DNA from: an uncultured Fibrobacter sp.
Lineage (GTDB): Bacteria > Fibrobacterota > Fibrobacteria > Fibrobacterales > Fibrobacteraceae
DNA: 64,000 nucleotides
Assembly (NCBI GenBank): GCA_900313675.1
Contig: OMSO01000001.1
Location: 1 to 64,000 of the forward strand
Direction of reading: 5' to 3'
Positions 26,929 through 36,363 of this stretch are shown here, one piece after another; the stretch's first letter is position 1, and the number at the start of each line of letters is the position of its first letter. A model generated the notes under the pieces. That model saw only the letters and a list, made by a program, of their open reading frames with translations, was not told the origin of the DNA and did no database searches. The position numbers and the translations under genes are program-made.

Positions 26929-27141
26929 ATGAATACCCCAAACATGATTCCTGTTGTTTCAACAGATCTCGCATCCGTCGGACACGACGGCCAAAATCTT
27001 TTCATCCGTTTCAATAGCGGACCAACATACATCTATTCCAACGTTCCAGAATCAATCTTTAGGGAACTTCTAACAGCCCCATCTAAAGGGAAATATTTTC
27101 ATCGATTTATAAAAAACGCATACCCGTACCATAGAATTTGA
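26929..27141 (+). CDS. KTSC-domain small protein
   Basis: 70 residues. VVSTDLASVGHDGQNLFIRF, GPTYIYSNVPESIF and SKGKYFHRFIKNAYPYHRI follow the KTSC pattern (named after Lys-tRNA synthetase C-terminal-like cases). It starts 4 bp after RloB, so it is probably part of the same operon. Function unknown; the tight linkage makes an accessory role in the RloAB module possible. Confidence 0.8.
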   Translation: MNTPNMIPVVSTDLASVGHDGQNLFIRFNSGPTYIYSNVPESIFRELLTAPSKGKYFHRFIKNAYPYHRI

Positions 27142-27192
27142 AAAAAAACATTCACCAGGTGAGATTGTCATCTACCTGTCAGCTACCCAGCT

Positions 27193-27229
27193 GCGGCAAA
27201 AAAAGTCAATTATGCAACTATTGTTGACA
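27193..27229. repeat. 37-bp exact repeat, copy 2
   Basis: Identical to 17983-18019. It sits 51 bp after the KTSC gene and 12 bp before repeat R5. Confidence 0.75.
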
Positions 27230-27241
27230 AAAGTGACTTAC

Positions 27242-27444
27242 GGGCGTTCTCTGCCACTTTTTCGTCATCTTGGCCCCGCATCAAGTGCGGGGTAAACTCC
27301 GGCGGGGATCCACTTGCGGTCCGTGGCAGGGGCGGGCTCTCGCGGCAAGGAACCGTGGCGTCACCCCACGGCTTCCCCGCCTAGAGGGCCGTGCGCAGGA
27401 TACGAGCGGCCCTCCCGGCCCTTCGGGCTTCGATCTCCTAACGC
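27242..27444 (+). repeat. Module-boundary repeat R5 (expanded)
   Basis: 203 bp. Ends GGGCGTT and AACGC conserved. The first hairpin is replaced by a long one (CTGCCAC...GTGGCAG) holding an inserted palindromic unit. The central hairpin has the left arm of R3 (GGAACCGTGG) and the right arm of R4 (CCACGGCTTC), so it looks like a recombinant of the two. Confidence 0.75.
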
Positions 27445-27558
27445 GGAATGCAGACTGCAAGATGCTTAGCCGCAAGTAGCTGGAAGTCTAGCGCAAAATT
27501 GCGCAGTCGCGAACTGCACAATGGGGAACGTCCTCGTCAAGGCCGTTTTGTAGATTTT
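27445..27558. other. Gene-free stretch between R5 and the Gabija-like genes
   Basis: Holds a second degenerate repeat piece (gccgcaagtagctgg) resembling the interior of R1, and a short GCGCAAAATTGCGC palindrome. No coding signal. Confidence 0.5.
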
Positions 27559-29214
27559 TCAAAAAGATTCGGGAAGTTCAAATCTTAATTTTTCCAGCCC
27601 GTTCATCATTAGAAATTCCGATGGGCTGGCTTTACTCAACCTCCCTGACGAGGTTGTCCTTTTGCTACTCGACACCAGAAAACATGCTTTCCTCGCTCTT
27701 GTAATTCCCACATAATGCAAGTCCAAGTCCTGCTCATAGGTCGGATACACAGGATGGTCAAAATCTCCATTCGGTCCAGGTTTTTTCCCCGGCATCTCCC
27801 ACTCATTTAGATTCAGGTGGAACACCACATCAAACTCCAGTCCCTTTGACTTGTGCAGTGTCATCAGTACCACCTCGTCCTTCTTCAGCGGCCTGTATGT
27901 GTTCAGCAGTGTCTCGTTTTTCATTACGGTGTCAAGATGCCGCAAGGCATAGCTCTCTGCATACTGCGGTAACAGAATACTAGCCACATTCAAAAACAGG
28001 CTTGGCAACTTTTTCACCATCTCATATTCTTCAACACCCCGAATTTCGTCCATCAGCGACATCAATCGTTTCCGTTCGCCGAGTGACAAGCATTCATAGT
28101 CCTCAAACTCATCAATCACCTCGAAAAACGACATCTTCTCGCTGAAATAATACTCCAACAGTTTCCCATACAGTCGCGAACGGGGATTCATGTCTCTGTC
28201 CAAGATGGTGGTCTCCACAAGTCTATGTGGTACACTCATGCTCTGATTTATCAGCGTCTGCAATGCGGTTTTCTTCACGAGTACGGCCACCCGACTATAA
28301 TCCTCTATCTTCATCCATTTGCAAATCTTCGGTATCGCCATCGACAGCCAAGATGCCACATCCTCCTCTCCTCCTGAAACTGTATAGTGGAAAACACCTT
28401 GGCTAACACCTCCTTTCAACTGATAGTTGGTATCCAACAATCGCGAAGAGTAATCAATAATAGGCTGCGAACAGCGGAAGTTATCAAGCAAAGGAAAAGA
28501 CGTAAACCGTGCATCTTCACTCAATGCCTCCAGATAGCGACTATGCTTATGCGCAAAACCGAATATCGACTGGTTTTTATCTCCTACCACTATCCCTGTT
28601 AGACCAAGTTCTACAAAGGTCACGAAGATTTCGTTGGTATAGGTGTCTGCATCTTGATACTCATCAATGAAGATATGTGTAAACCTCGCCAGAATATAAT
28701 TCCTACAAGCCTTGCTCTCCTTCACTACACGCAATGCCATCAGCTCCAGAGCTTCAATCAGTACCAAGCCCTCGCGAAACAGGTCATACAACCCATCCCA
28801 TCTGTCAGCACTTACGGTATCATAGTCGGGATGCTCATCATCAATCCACTTAAACTTTGCCTGACGAGACTCCAAGCTGTCCAATCCTACTGGTGATACT
28901 TCAACAGCAGGATGGCCAAACACATAAGCACCAAATTTATTGATAATCTGCGAAAGGCAGAAACTGTCTATGGTTCCGAAGAAACTGTTCTTGCCTTCCA
29001 CTCCATCTACCAGACACTTTCTTTTCAGATGGGCTGACGCTTTACGGGTATAAGAGATGGCGATCACTCCTTGGTAGTCGCGCATCTTGTCTTCCGCCAA
29101 CAGCCGCTTTATTTTCTCAGAGATGACGAATGTCTTTCCGCTGCCAGGCGATGCCAGTACAACCGTATTCCCGTTGTATCTGATAATGTCCTTCTGTGGG
29201 TCAGTAGGATCCAT
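27559..29214 (-). CDS. gajB: UvrD-like helicase, GajB of a Gabija-type defence system
   Basis: 551 residues, slightly longer than known GajB (~494). Superfamily-1 motifs in order: Walker A VVLASPGSGKTFVISEKI (~17-34), motif Ia AISYTRKASAHLKRK, Walker B FIDEYQDADTYT, motif III VVGDKNQSIFGF, motif IV/V TLHKSKGLEFDVVFHL, motif VI YVGITRARKACFL. Its start overlaps the end of the upstream TOPRIM-ATPase gene by 14 bp. The gene order gajA-gajB and both domain types match Gabija, in which GajB senses DNA ends and activates the GajA nuclease. Confidence 0.88.
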   Translation of the reverse strand: MDPTDPQKDIIRYNGNTVVLASPGSGKTFVISEKIKRLLAEDKMRDYQGVIAISYTRKASAHLKRKCLVDGVEGKNSFFGTIDSFCLSQIINKFGAYVFGHPAVEVSPVGLDSLESRQAKFKWIDDEHPDYDTVSADRWDGLYDLFREGLVLIEALELMALRVVKESKACRNYILARFTHIFIDEYQDADTYTNEIFVTFVELGLTGIVVGDKNQSIFGFAHKHSRYLEALSEDARFTSFPLLDNFRCSQPIIDYSSRLLDTNYQLKGGVSQGVFHYTVSGGEEDVASWLSMAIPKICKWMKIEDYSRVAVLVKKTALQTLINQSMSVPHRLVETTILDRDMNPRSRLYGKLLEYYFSEKMSFFEVIDEFEDYECLSLGERKRLMSLMDEIRGVEEYEMVKKLPSLFLNVASILLPQYAESYALRHLDTVMKNETLLNTYRPLKKDEVVLMTLHKSKGLEFDVVFHLNLNEWEMPGKKPGPNGDFDHPVYPTYEQDLDLHYVGITRARKACFLVSSSKRTTSSGRLSKASPSEFLMMNGLEKLRFELPESF

Positions 29215-30979
29215 ATTGTTCTTCTATTCGCTCCTTCGCTCTCACTAATGGCAATGCCAACGCATCGTCTTTCAACAGCGCAAGGCTGTCTTTATGCTTT
29301 TTCAGGTAGTCGTACATATTGATTGCCTTATGTTCCTTCATCTTCTCGACTATCTCTGCATCAGTCATCACGCTCTTCTCATCGTAGAATTTCTTCAGAC
29401 TATCTCTCAGTGGACTGTTCAGCATATCGTTCTCCAAATCATCCACCGCTATAAAGATGTTATAATCATCCAGCATCTTTATCAATTCCTTCGCTGCTGT
29501 CTTGGTTTCAAGAGGTTCATTATCCCTGTCAAAACCATGAATTTTCTTCTTCAGTCCCTCAATGCGCTTCTGCAATTCATCTTCCAAATTAAACGAGTAT
29601 TCAAGTCGGTCAAGCCCACGTTCGATACCTGCATAGCGGTAGCCGTCATGATAAGGTATCTTCATCACATCATTGTCTGTTCGCATCGCCCAGTCAATGC
29701 ATAGAGCATCTAGGATAGCAATATAGACATCAAATCCCACACCAGCCACGTCAAGCACGGAGATATTCAGCCTGTCAAGGTTGATATCTATTTTCTTGGC
29801 TAGTGTCTTGTAGAATGTCAGTTCCGAAGGACCTTCCACCAATACAGCAAAGTCTGCAAAGAAAGCCTCTGCAGGTATCACGCTCATCCTATAACCGAAG
29901 TCTTCAAATCCTTTTTTGATTACTTCTGAGCATCCGTCTGAAGCCACTTGTGTACTATTGCCTTCTTCTTTGTCTTTGTATAGACGAATAATGGAGTTTG
30001 GACTGAACTCGCTGACAATGAAAGGCGAATGACTAGTCAGTATGGTCTGACCGTTCAGCGTCCTACCCAGGTATGCAGCCAGTTCGCGCTGTTGATGGGG
30101 ATGCAGGTAAGCCTCTGGCTCTTCCACACAAATAATGCTCACTTCGTTCGAGATGTCTGCCTGCTGGTTCTGCGATGCCCATAGCGATAGGTATATCTGA
30201 TTAATACGGCCCTCGCCACCTATCAGCATCTTCTTTTCATCGTGCTTCGAGGCAAGTGAGACGGTCGAGATGACCCTGTCAATATTAGTGTTGGATGTGT
30301 CAAATACTATTTTCTGTTCCTGATTATGTATCGACAACTTGTTTAGTTCCGCATTGATCTGATCTGTCGCGTTCTTTACATACGATAACTCCGGTATATG
30401 CTCATCCACATACTTCAACTTGTCTTCTATGTCAGCATACAACGTATCATCAGTAGCGATGGTAGCTGCATCCCTGTCTGCCTTGGTCTGTGTCAGGAGC
30501 AGACTTTTGGTCTTGTTGATATAGCTCCAAAAGTCCCTTCTGCTTCCAATATATTTTAGATTCAAATATTTGCGATAGAAAGCATTCTCCTTTAACAGCA
30601 AGTCTTCAGGGGCATCAGAGCGGCCTATATGGTACTGGTACTCCACTTTCCCAGCATTAAGCTTTGCCGTGTATTGAATCACCAGTTTTCCTTCGTCGCT
30701 GATATACTCTCCCAATCTGGCTGTCACGCACCCTTCAGTCACGTTCTCAAAATAAGCACGTATCACCACCTCGTTGGTATCTTCGTAGGCATAGAAATCA
30801 CTCTCATTTAGTTCTGCGTCATAATCAGATATGCCTTTATCCAACAACAACCGCAGTGCATGAATAAGGTTGGTTTTGCCTACATCATTTGCTCCAATGA
30901 TAAGACTGTGCTCTTCAAAGTTGCATGTAGCCTCCTTGAAGTTACGAAAGCCCTTTATATATACCTTCTTTAGCAGCAT
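29201..30979 (-). CDS. gajA: OLD-family ATPase-TOPRIM endonuclease, GajA of a Gabija-type system
   Basis: 592 residues, close to GajA (~578). The N-terminal ABC ATPase has Walker A LIIGANDVGKTNLIHAL (~26-42), and a late CVEEPEAYLHPHQQRELA Walker B with ILTSHSPFIVSEF. The C-terminal TOPRIM domain shows FAVLVEGPSELTFYK, the acidic SVLDVAGVGFDV and a later D-x-D (TDND). GajA is a nucleotide-sensing, sequence-specific DNA nickase. First gene of the two-gene operon. It is AT-richer than the core genes nearby, consistent with transfer. Confidence 0.88.
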   Translation of the reverse strand: MLLKKVYIKGFRNFKEATCNFEEHSLIIGANDVGKTNLIHALRLLLDKGISDYDAELNESDFYAYEDTNEVVIRAYFENVTEGCVTARLGEYISDEGKLVIQYTAKLNAGKVEYQYHIGRSDAPEDLLLKENAFYRKYLNLKYIGSRRDFWSYINKTKSLLLTQTKADRDAATIATDDTLYADIEDKLKYVDEHIPELSYVKNATDQINAELNKLSIHNQEQKIVFDTSNTNIDRVISTVSLASKHDEKKMLIGGEGRINQIYLSLWASQNQQADISNEVSIICVEEPEAYLHPHQQRELAAYLGRTLNGQTILTSHSPFIVSEFSPNSIIRLYKDKEEGNSTQVASDGCSEVIKKGFEDFGYRMSVIPAEAFFADFAVLVEGPSELTFYKTLAKKIDINLDRLNISVLDVAGVGFDVYIAILDALCIDWAMRTDNDVMKIPYHDGYRYAGIERGLDRLEYSFNLEDELQKRIEGLKKKIHGFDRDNEPLETKTAAKELIKMLDDYNIFIAVDDLENDMLNSPLRDSLKKFYDEKSVMTDAEIVEKMKEHKAINMYDYLKKHKDSLALLKDDALALPLVRAKERIEEQYGSY

Positions 30980-31305
30980 TGGATTTAACTTCTAGTAAAG
31001 TGTTTCACTTTTTTCAACAGAAAAATTTGCATTCTTAGTTGAACTTGTTTGGTCTAGGCAACATTGTCCGAAGATCCTTTTTAAAATATATATCCGATGA
31101 AGTATTCCAGTCAAGGGATGTGTGCAGTCTTTTGTCACTATAATGCGAAAAAAATCCTTTAAACCTTGTCTGCATTCAGCTACCCATTTTTGTAAGCTTC
31201 CCCAACGCCCGACTGTACCCCAACCCGCTCTCCAGGCAGGCGGGAGTCATCGAGTGACGCGCCATATCGGCTTTCGCAACGAAAATGGATCGAAAAGGAT
31301 GTTTT
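30980..31305. other. Gene-free stretch upstream of gajA
   Basis: Contains the presumed gajA promoter (no consensus -35/-10 stands out) and an A/T-rich tract followed by GC-rich intergenic sequence leading into R6. Small frames here have no coding support. Confidence 0.4.
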
Positions 31306-31474
31306 GGGCGTTCCCCTGCTGCGCAGGGGCGGGCTCTCGTGGCATAAAATTGCGGCCTTCCCTCCCACGTCATTCCGGGCTTGACCCGGAATCTAGCCGC
31401 AATTTTTCCGCCTAGAGGGCCGAGCGCAATTTACCAGCGGCCCTCCCGGCCCTTCGGGCTTCGACCCCTAACGC
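31306..31474 (+). repeat. Module-boundary repeat R6
   Basis: 169 bp. Ends and first hairpin conserved. The central hairpin has quite different arms (AAAATTGCGGC with GCCGCAATTTT) that still pair perfectly, and carries a nested palindrome TTCCGGG-CTTGA-CCCGGAA. Structure rather than sequence is preserved. Confidence 0.8.
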
Positions 31475-31539
31475 GAAGGCCGGAAACAAACCGTTCTAAA
31501 TTTATCCTTGCAAAGCATCATATTAAAAAAATGCTAATC

Positions 31540-33306
31540 TCATATAACTTCCGAAAAATATTCATCCATATAAGGCGAAATAATTTTCTCGATCATACTT
31601 CTAATTGTATTATTCATAAGTCTAGAATAGAGTGTCTGCCTTAAGTCCTTTGTTTGACCAGGATACATATGCAAAGGATTATTGTAAATCAATCCTAGCA
31701 AATAGAACGTTTCTGGACAACAAACTCCATTATCTTGAGCAAATTTAATTTTATTGTTAGTACCATTCTGAGAACAATCAAACAATTTATTTTTCACTTC
31801 AGTTGGTAATTTATCATAAATATACTTTTCAATACATTCACGAAGAGCAACACAAACCGCTAATGCATCAAATGGCTTTCCAGGCTCATACAAATAAGAA
31901 TGCGTTTCTTTAAAGCAGTATGCCTTAAAGCATCTCGGCTTATTCCACGGGCAAAAATCTTCACCTAATTTCGCTATAAGATCTATATCATAATCACAAT
32001 AAAAATGGACAAGATATTTAGAAATGGAGTCATCATTTTGTTTTTCTAATTCTGTTCTTTTATACAGCAACCGTTTCATTTTTTCTGATGACCGGGGGAA
32101 CGAAATCGGTTTCAGATAATAAACCTTTAAATCGCTAAAAGCATATGATTTGAAAAAATCAGGATTTAGATGACTCATAATTATCGGATAAATAAATCGA
32201 CCTTCTTTTTTCAGTTCATTTATGAAATTTGTAATATAATACTGCGCCGCTATCAAATTCGCATCATCAAGGTAATCAAAGACTTCATCAATAATTAAAA
32301 TATTTTCATCCTTTGTGAGAATTTGTTTAGCTTTCTGAATCATTGCTAGAAAAACAATAATGTCCCGTTCTCCATTAGAAAGTTTGGTGGTATCAGGTAT
32401 TTCAACTATTAATTTATCACCTTGAATCTGAGGATGAACCCCTTTCCACGTATCCTTTAAGGAGTCAAAAAGGACCTTGTAGCCTTGTTGTTCTTTTTTT
32501 GATCGACAATAATCAATTTTTTTATTAAAAAGTGCTGGATTTTTTTTATAGGTATAAATTATTTGTATCAACTTCAAATAAAGAACTATTTCCGTATCAT
32601 TTGGACAACAACGCCTAATGTCATCAATTCTAGAATTCAGGATGGGTAAGGATTTCAATTCAGCAACATATTCCCGCTCTATTCTTTCCCATATTTGATT
32701 CTTTGTCCCCGTATAATCCTTCAATTTTTTTAAAAAAGCCTCAACAACTGAAGTCTGTCGCTTAATATTTTTTAAATCAGCATCGGAAAAGTTACTCAAA
32801 AAGGTAACATCATTAAGCAAATCACTAATTGAAGGAATAGTTCCCTTTTTCAAGTTCAAAAGGCTGAAATCATTCAACAAAGTACATTCTAATCTAACAT
32901 CTTGTGGAATATGATTAATCAAAACAATAGGGTCCACACACATCTTAACCATAGGAATAGGAACCTTTTGAATTTTGCGAAGGCTTGGTTTCGGCTTATT
33001 AAGATCATTTATAACAAAAACGCCAAATTGTTTAGAAATTGTATTAATTTCGGGATTTGCCCTAAATTCATTTTCATCAGTTTCCACGATTAATTCTGGA
33101 ACATTAGTATCTACATTGTTATAGATTTCCTCCTTCGGAACACCTAATGCGTCTCGTTTCAGTGATTGGAACGCAACAGCAAACGATGACTTTCCAGAAC
33201 CATTAGGAGCTACAAGTAAACTAGGCTTATTAGGAATCATATTAAGTTCAATTCTTTGATTTCCTAATCCTCTGATATTTTTGATTGTAATTGATTTAAT
33301 AGTCAT
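31540..33306 (-). CDS. AAA family ATPase (SMC/ABC-like), probable defence gene
   Basis: 588 residues. N-terminal IKNIRGLGNQRIELN and Walker A LLVAPNGSGKSSFAVAF (~32-48). An ABC-type signature LSNGERDIIVFLAMI is followed by Walker B ILIIDEVFDYLDD. The region between (~110-300) is helical. The C-terminal ~170 residues include several Cys/His (DFCPWNKPRCFKAYCF) that could bind metal. No nuclease domain recognised. It is divergent from the SIR2 gene with a 220-bp shared intergenic region; whether they form one system is open. Confidence 0.75.
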   Translation of the reverse strand: MTIKSITIKNIRGLGNQRIELNMIPNKPSLLVAPNGSGKSSFAVAFQSLKRDALGVPKEEIYNNVDTNVPELIVETDENEFRANPEINTISKQFGVFVINDLNKPKPSLRKIQKVPIPMVKMCVDPIVLINHIPQDVRLECTLLNDFSLLNLKKGTIPSISDLLNDVTFLSNFSDADLKNIKRQTSVVEAFLKKLKDYTGTKNQIWERIEREYVAELKSLPILNSRIDDIRRCCPNDTEIVLYLKLIQIIYTYKKNPALFNKKIDYCRSKKEQQGYKVLFDSLKDTWKGVHPQIQGDKLIVEIPDTTKLSNGERDIIVFLAMIQKAKQILTKDENILIIDEVFDYLDDANLIAAQYYITNFINELKKEGRFIYPIIMSHLNPDFFKSYAFSDLKVYYLKPISFPRSSEKMKRLLYKRTELEKQNDDSISKYLVHFYCDYDIDLIAKLGEDFCPWNKPRCFKAYCFKETHSYLYEPGKPFDALAVCVALRECIEKYIYDKLPTEVKNKLFDCSQNGTNNKIKFAQDNGVCCPETFYLLGLIYNNPLHMYPGQTKDLRQTLYSRLMNNTIRSMIEKIISPYMDEYFSEVI

Positions 33307-33526
33307 ACCAAACCCTTAAATAAAACTTTTTACACATCGCTCAACTTTCGTCGCAACCATCAGAACCCCAAAAAACATTTAACAAAATATACATTTTTCT
33401 TCCACTACAAGAACTTTTTTGGGAAAAAAATCTTAGAGTCCCATTGACTGACATTACTCAAACAATTGATATTTACCAAAATCAGAAAAAAAATTATATT
33501 TCTTTCATATAGGCAAAGGTCACGAC

Positions 33527-36253
33527 ATGCAAACCAACATCGCACCAGAGAACAAAAAACACTTTAAACTAATAAAAGAAGCTCTAAATGAAAGAAGGCT
33601 AGCCATCTTTGTCGGTGCAGGAGTTTCAAGAGCAACAAACCCAAACTATCCATCGTGGGCAAAAGTTACAGAAACCCTTAAAGAAGGGCTTCCCGGATGT
33701 GAAGAAACAGACCCATTAAAAATTGCCCAACTTTACGCACTTAAATTCAACAATTTAATATTAAAAGAAACTGTCAAATCATGTTTTCCACCCAAAGACA
33801 TTCCTTCTGACATTCAGGAATCCATTTTAGATTTAAAACCTCACTATATAATCTCCACAAATTGGGATTGTTTATTTGAAAACTTTCTCAATGAAAAAAT
33901 CAGTTATATTTATGACGTCATCGCCAGCGACAGGGAATTAATTGAATCAAGAAATGACAACAAAATCATTAAAATGCATGGCGATTTCCCACATAACAAT
34001 TACGTACTCACTGAAGACGATTACTTAAACTACTCAAAAAACTTTCCCCTTATCGAAAATTATGTAAAAAGCATCATTTCCACTCACACAGTTGTTATGA
34101 TTGGCTACTCATTCAGTGATATAGATTTGAAACAGATTATAAACTGGCTACAAATTCATTCAACCGTTCAGCCACCTATTTTCATGGTGGTTAACAAGAA
34201 AAACGAATATGCAGAGAGATACCTGCAAAAATTTGGCATAATTACAATAGCCCAAGAAACAGATTTCAATAAATATTTAAGAGATTTTTTAAATAATCTG
34301 ACACTACTAGATGATTTCTCACAGGCCCCTGAAAAATACATTTACAATAAAATAAAGAAATATGAAAAATACAGAACAATACTGCAAAGAGACATTTGCG
34401 GATCTTTAGGCAATTGCGAAATCTGGTACGACTCTCAAAAAAGAGGCATTCTTCATTTTTTTGAATACGAATCAATTCTTGAAGAAGAAAACATACAGAG
34501 GGCGATTTTCAATAAATTCATAAGAACTTTCAACGAAAATGATGAGACAACGCGTCAAATAATCGGAATCTTGTCAAAAGCAAATATTACCGGCATTATC
34601 ATTTCAAAAAACGAAAACGGAACTTACAAATTTAAATCATATGCAGATATCTGTGAATATAAGGAATCTCGCTTACTTAATTTTGATTTTTCTACCTACA
34701 AAACAAATAAAAATATTGACGATTTTATTAACGATGTCCTCTGTTTGGTCGAACAGGGCCGAATACACGAAGCCTTAGAAATCAACAAAATATTTATATC
34801 TCATTGTGAAAAGACACGCAACTACATCTATTTATTCATCGGTTTTTTCAACCACAGTCAACTTCTATCTCAATTACGGCATTCATCCCCAAAAACAAGA
34901 GACTTGGTAAAAGATGAAAAAATTTACTCCCTTGACGATCTTTTCATTTCTCTCCCAAAAGATCTCCAAAGCGAATATCGCGAAATTTACCATTTTTTAA
35001 CAAAACAAGATTTATATAAAAAGCATTTCGAAATCACAAACGATGTTCAAGAAAAAGAACGAAAAATAGAAATAATTGAAAATGGCGGCATGGCTTTTTC
35101 TTCTGATGACGGAAAGTTCCAAACACAACTCAAAAACCTAATCGAATTTGTTTTAGACAACGGCATATGCTTTGAGCGCAACTCGATTTATCGTAAAATT
35201 TGTCAAAATTATGTAAAAATATCTTTTTTACAACAATATGACAAAAGAACCATTTCACTTGATAAAACCGAACTTTACGCCTGCATAAAATACTATAGTT
35301 CAGATGAATTGCATAAACTATTCAAAGATTTTCGCAAACCATCAAAAAGAAAGGTTTTTAAATTAGACTGTAACTTGCTAGAATGGCTTGTCGATGAGGC
35401 CTTAAAAAATTGCATAAGCCATTTCATTCTTGATAATAAAGGTGAAATCTACACATATTATGACCAGTATATCGCAAACATTCTCTTTTTACTTGGGCAA
35501 AACAAATTAACCGAAGAATTAGTTGATAAAATATGGAGTCTCATAAACCAGCTTGTTGAAGAAGCAAGCAACACCTTAGCCATTTTTTCCGCCATAAATA
35601 CATTTATCGCTATCCAATGGAATTTAAACCAGAAAGTATTCAAAGAAAAACAATTCATCACACTACTTGAAAACCTGCTAAAAAAATTTATCTTTAAAAA
35701 AATGAATGGGCATGAAGAATGGGCATTATCTTTAAATCGACTCTACAACCTATATAACTGTTGTCACGCTCTTCAATCAAAATTCACATCAAATACTATT
35801 ATTTCGCAAGTGATACAAAATATTGACAATCTTACGCAGCACGATAAAATATGTTTCATCCAAAATGTGTTACTCGAATTATACCAGATTTCTGACAAAA
35901 AATGCCAAAAGGAAATAAGGCAATATGTATCCAAGCAAAAATTTGTTAAATCAGAAGATTTTAATTCATATTTAGATATTGTAAATTATCATCTTCACCT
36001 AACCGCACTTGACATTGAGAAAAGCAAAAACAAAATATGCCAAATGGTTAAAGGAATGATTCAAGAGTATCCAGAGAAAGTTTATTACAACTCAATTCAA
36101 TCTACCCTAAGTCTTTCAGAATATCTACAAAAGAAAAACCCCTACTTCACCGATATTTACAAGATAATTCAAGAAAAAGTAAACAAGCTCGATAAGGAAT
36201 TCGGCCATACTCGGCCACTTAAAGCAATAAAAAATAATAAGCGGACATTTTGA
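33527..36253 (+). CDS. SIR2-domain protein with long helical C-terminus (DSR-like)
   Basis: 908 residues. Residues ~17-260 form a SIR2-type NAD-binding/NADase domain: LAIFVGAGVSRATNPNYPSW, HYIISTNWDCLFENFL, KIIKMHGDF and TVVMIGYSFSDIDLKQI. The remaining ~640 residues are Lys/Asn-rich and helical, as in large SIR2 anti-phage effectors (DSR1/DSR2 type) that deplete NAD+ on infection. The assignment to DSR is by architecture only. Very AT-rich (Lys AAA, Asn AAT heavy), unlike the core genes. Ribosome-binding site GCAAAGG is weak. Confidence 0.82.
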   Translation: MQTNIAPENKKHFKLIKEALNERRLAIFVGAGVSRATNPNYPSWAKVTETLKEGLPGCEETDPLKIAQLYALKFNNLILKETVKSCFPPKDIPSDIQESILDLKPHYIISTNWDCLFENFLNEKISYIYDVIASDRELIESRNDNKIIKMHGDFPHNNYVLTEDDYLNYSKNFPLIENYVKSIISTHTVVMIGYSFSDIDLKQIINWLQIHSTVQPPIFMVVNKKNEYAERYLQKFGIITIAQETDFNKYLRDFLNNLTLLDDFSQAPEKYIYNKIKKYEKYRTILQRDICGSLGNCEIWYDSQKRGILHFFEYESILEEENIQRAIFNKFIRTFNENDETTRQIIGILSKANITGIIISKNENGTYKFKSYADICEYKESRLLNFDFSTYKTNKNIDDFINDVLCLVEQGRIHEALEINKIFISHCEKTRNYIYLFIGFFNHSQLLSQLRHSSPKTRDLVKDEKIYSLDDLFISLPKDLQSEYREIYHFLTKQDLYKKHFEITNDVQEKERKIEIIENGGMAFSSDDGKFQTQLKNLIEFVLDNGICFERNSIYRKICQNYVKISFLQQYDKRTISLDKTELYACIKYYSSDELHKLFKDFRKPSKRKVFKLDCNLLEWLVDEALKNCISHFILDNKGEIYTYYDQYIANILFLLGQNKLTEELVDKIWSLINQLVEEASNTLAIFSAINTFIAIQWNLNQKVFKEKQFITLLENLLKKFIFKKMNGHEEWALSLNRLYNLYNCCHALQSKFTSNTIISQVIQNIDNLTQHDKICFIQNVLLELYQISDKKCQKEIRQYVSKQKFVKSEDFNSYLDIVNYHLHLTALDIEKSKNKICQMVKGMIQEYPEKVYYNSIQSTLSLSEYLQKKNPYFTDIYKIIQEKVNKLDKEFGHTRPLKAIKNNKRTF

Positions 36254-36267
36254 CCTGAGGAAGGGGG

Positions 36268-36363
36268 GACAGAATTTTCGAAAAGGACTACATCGACAAG
36301 AAATACGGAGCCTTGCCCAAAGTCAGCGACAATTTCGATTTGATCGAGGCCATGAAGGGGTAA
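36268..36363 (+). pseudogene. Remnant 3' end of an RloA-like gene (copy 3)
   Basis: Thirty-one codons, DRIFEKDYIDKKYGALPKVS and onward to DLIEAMKG-stop, match the endings of the other two remnants. Starts abruptly 14 bp after the SIR2 stop. R7 follows directly. Confidence 0.7.
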
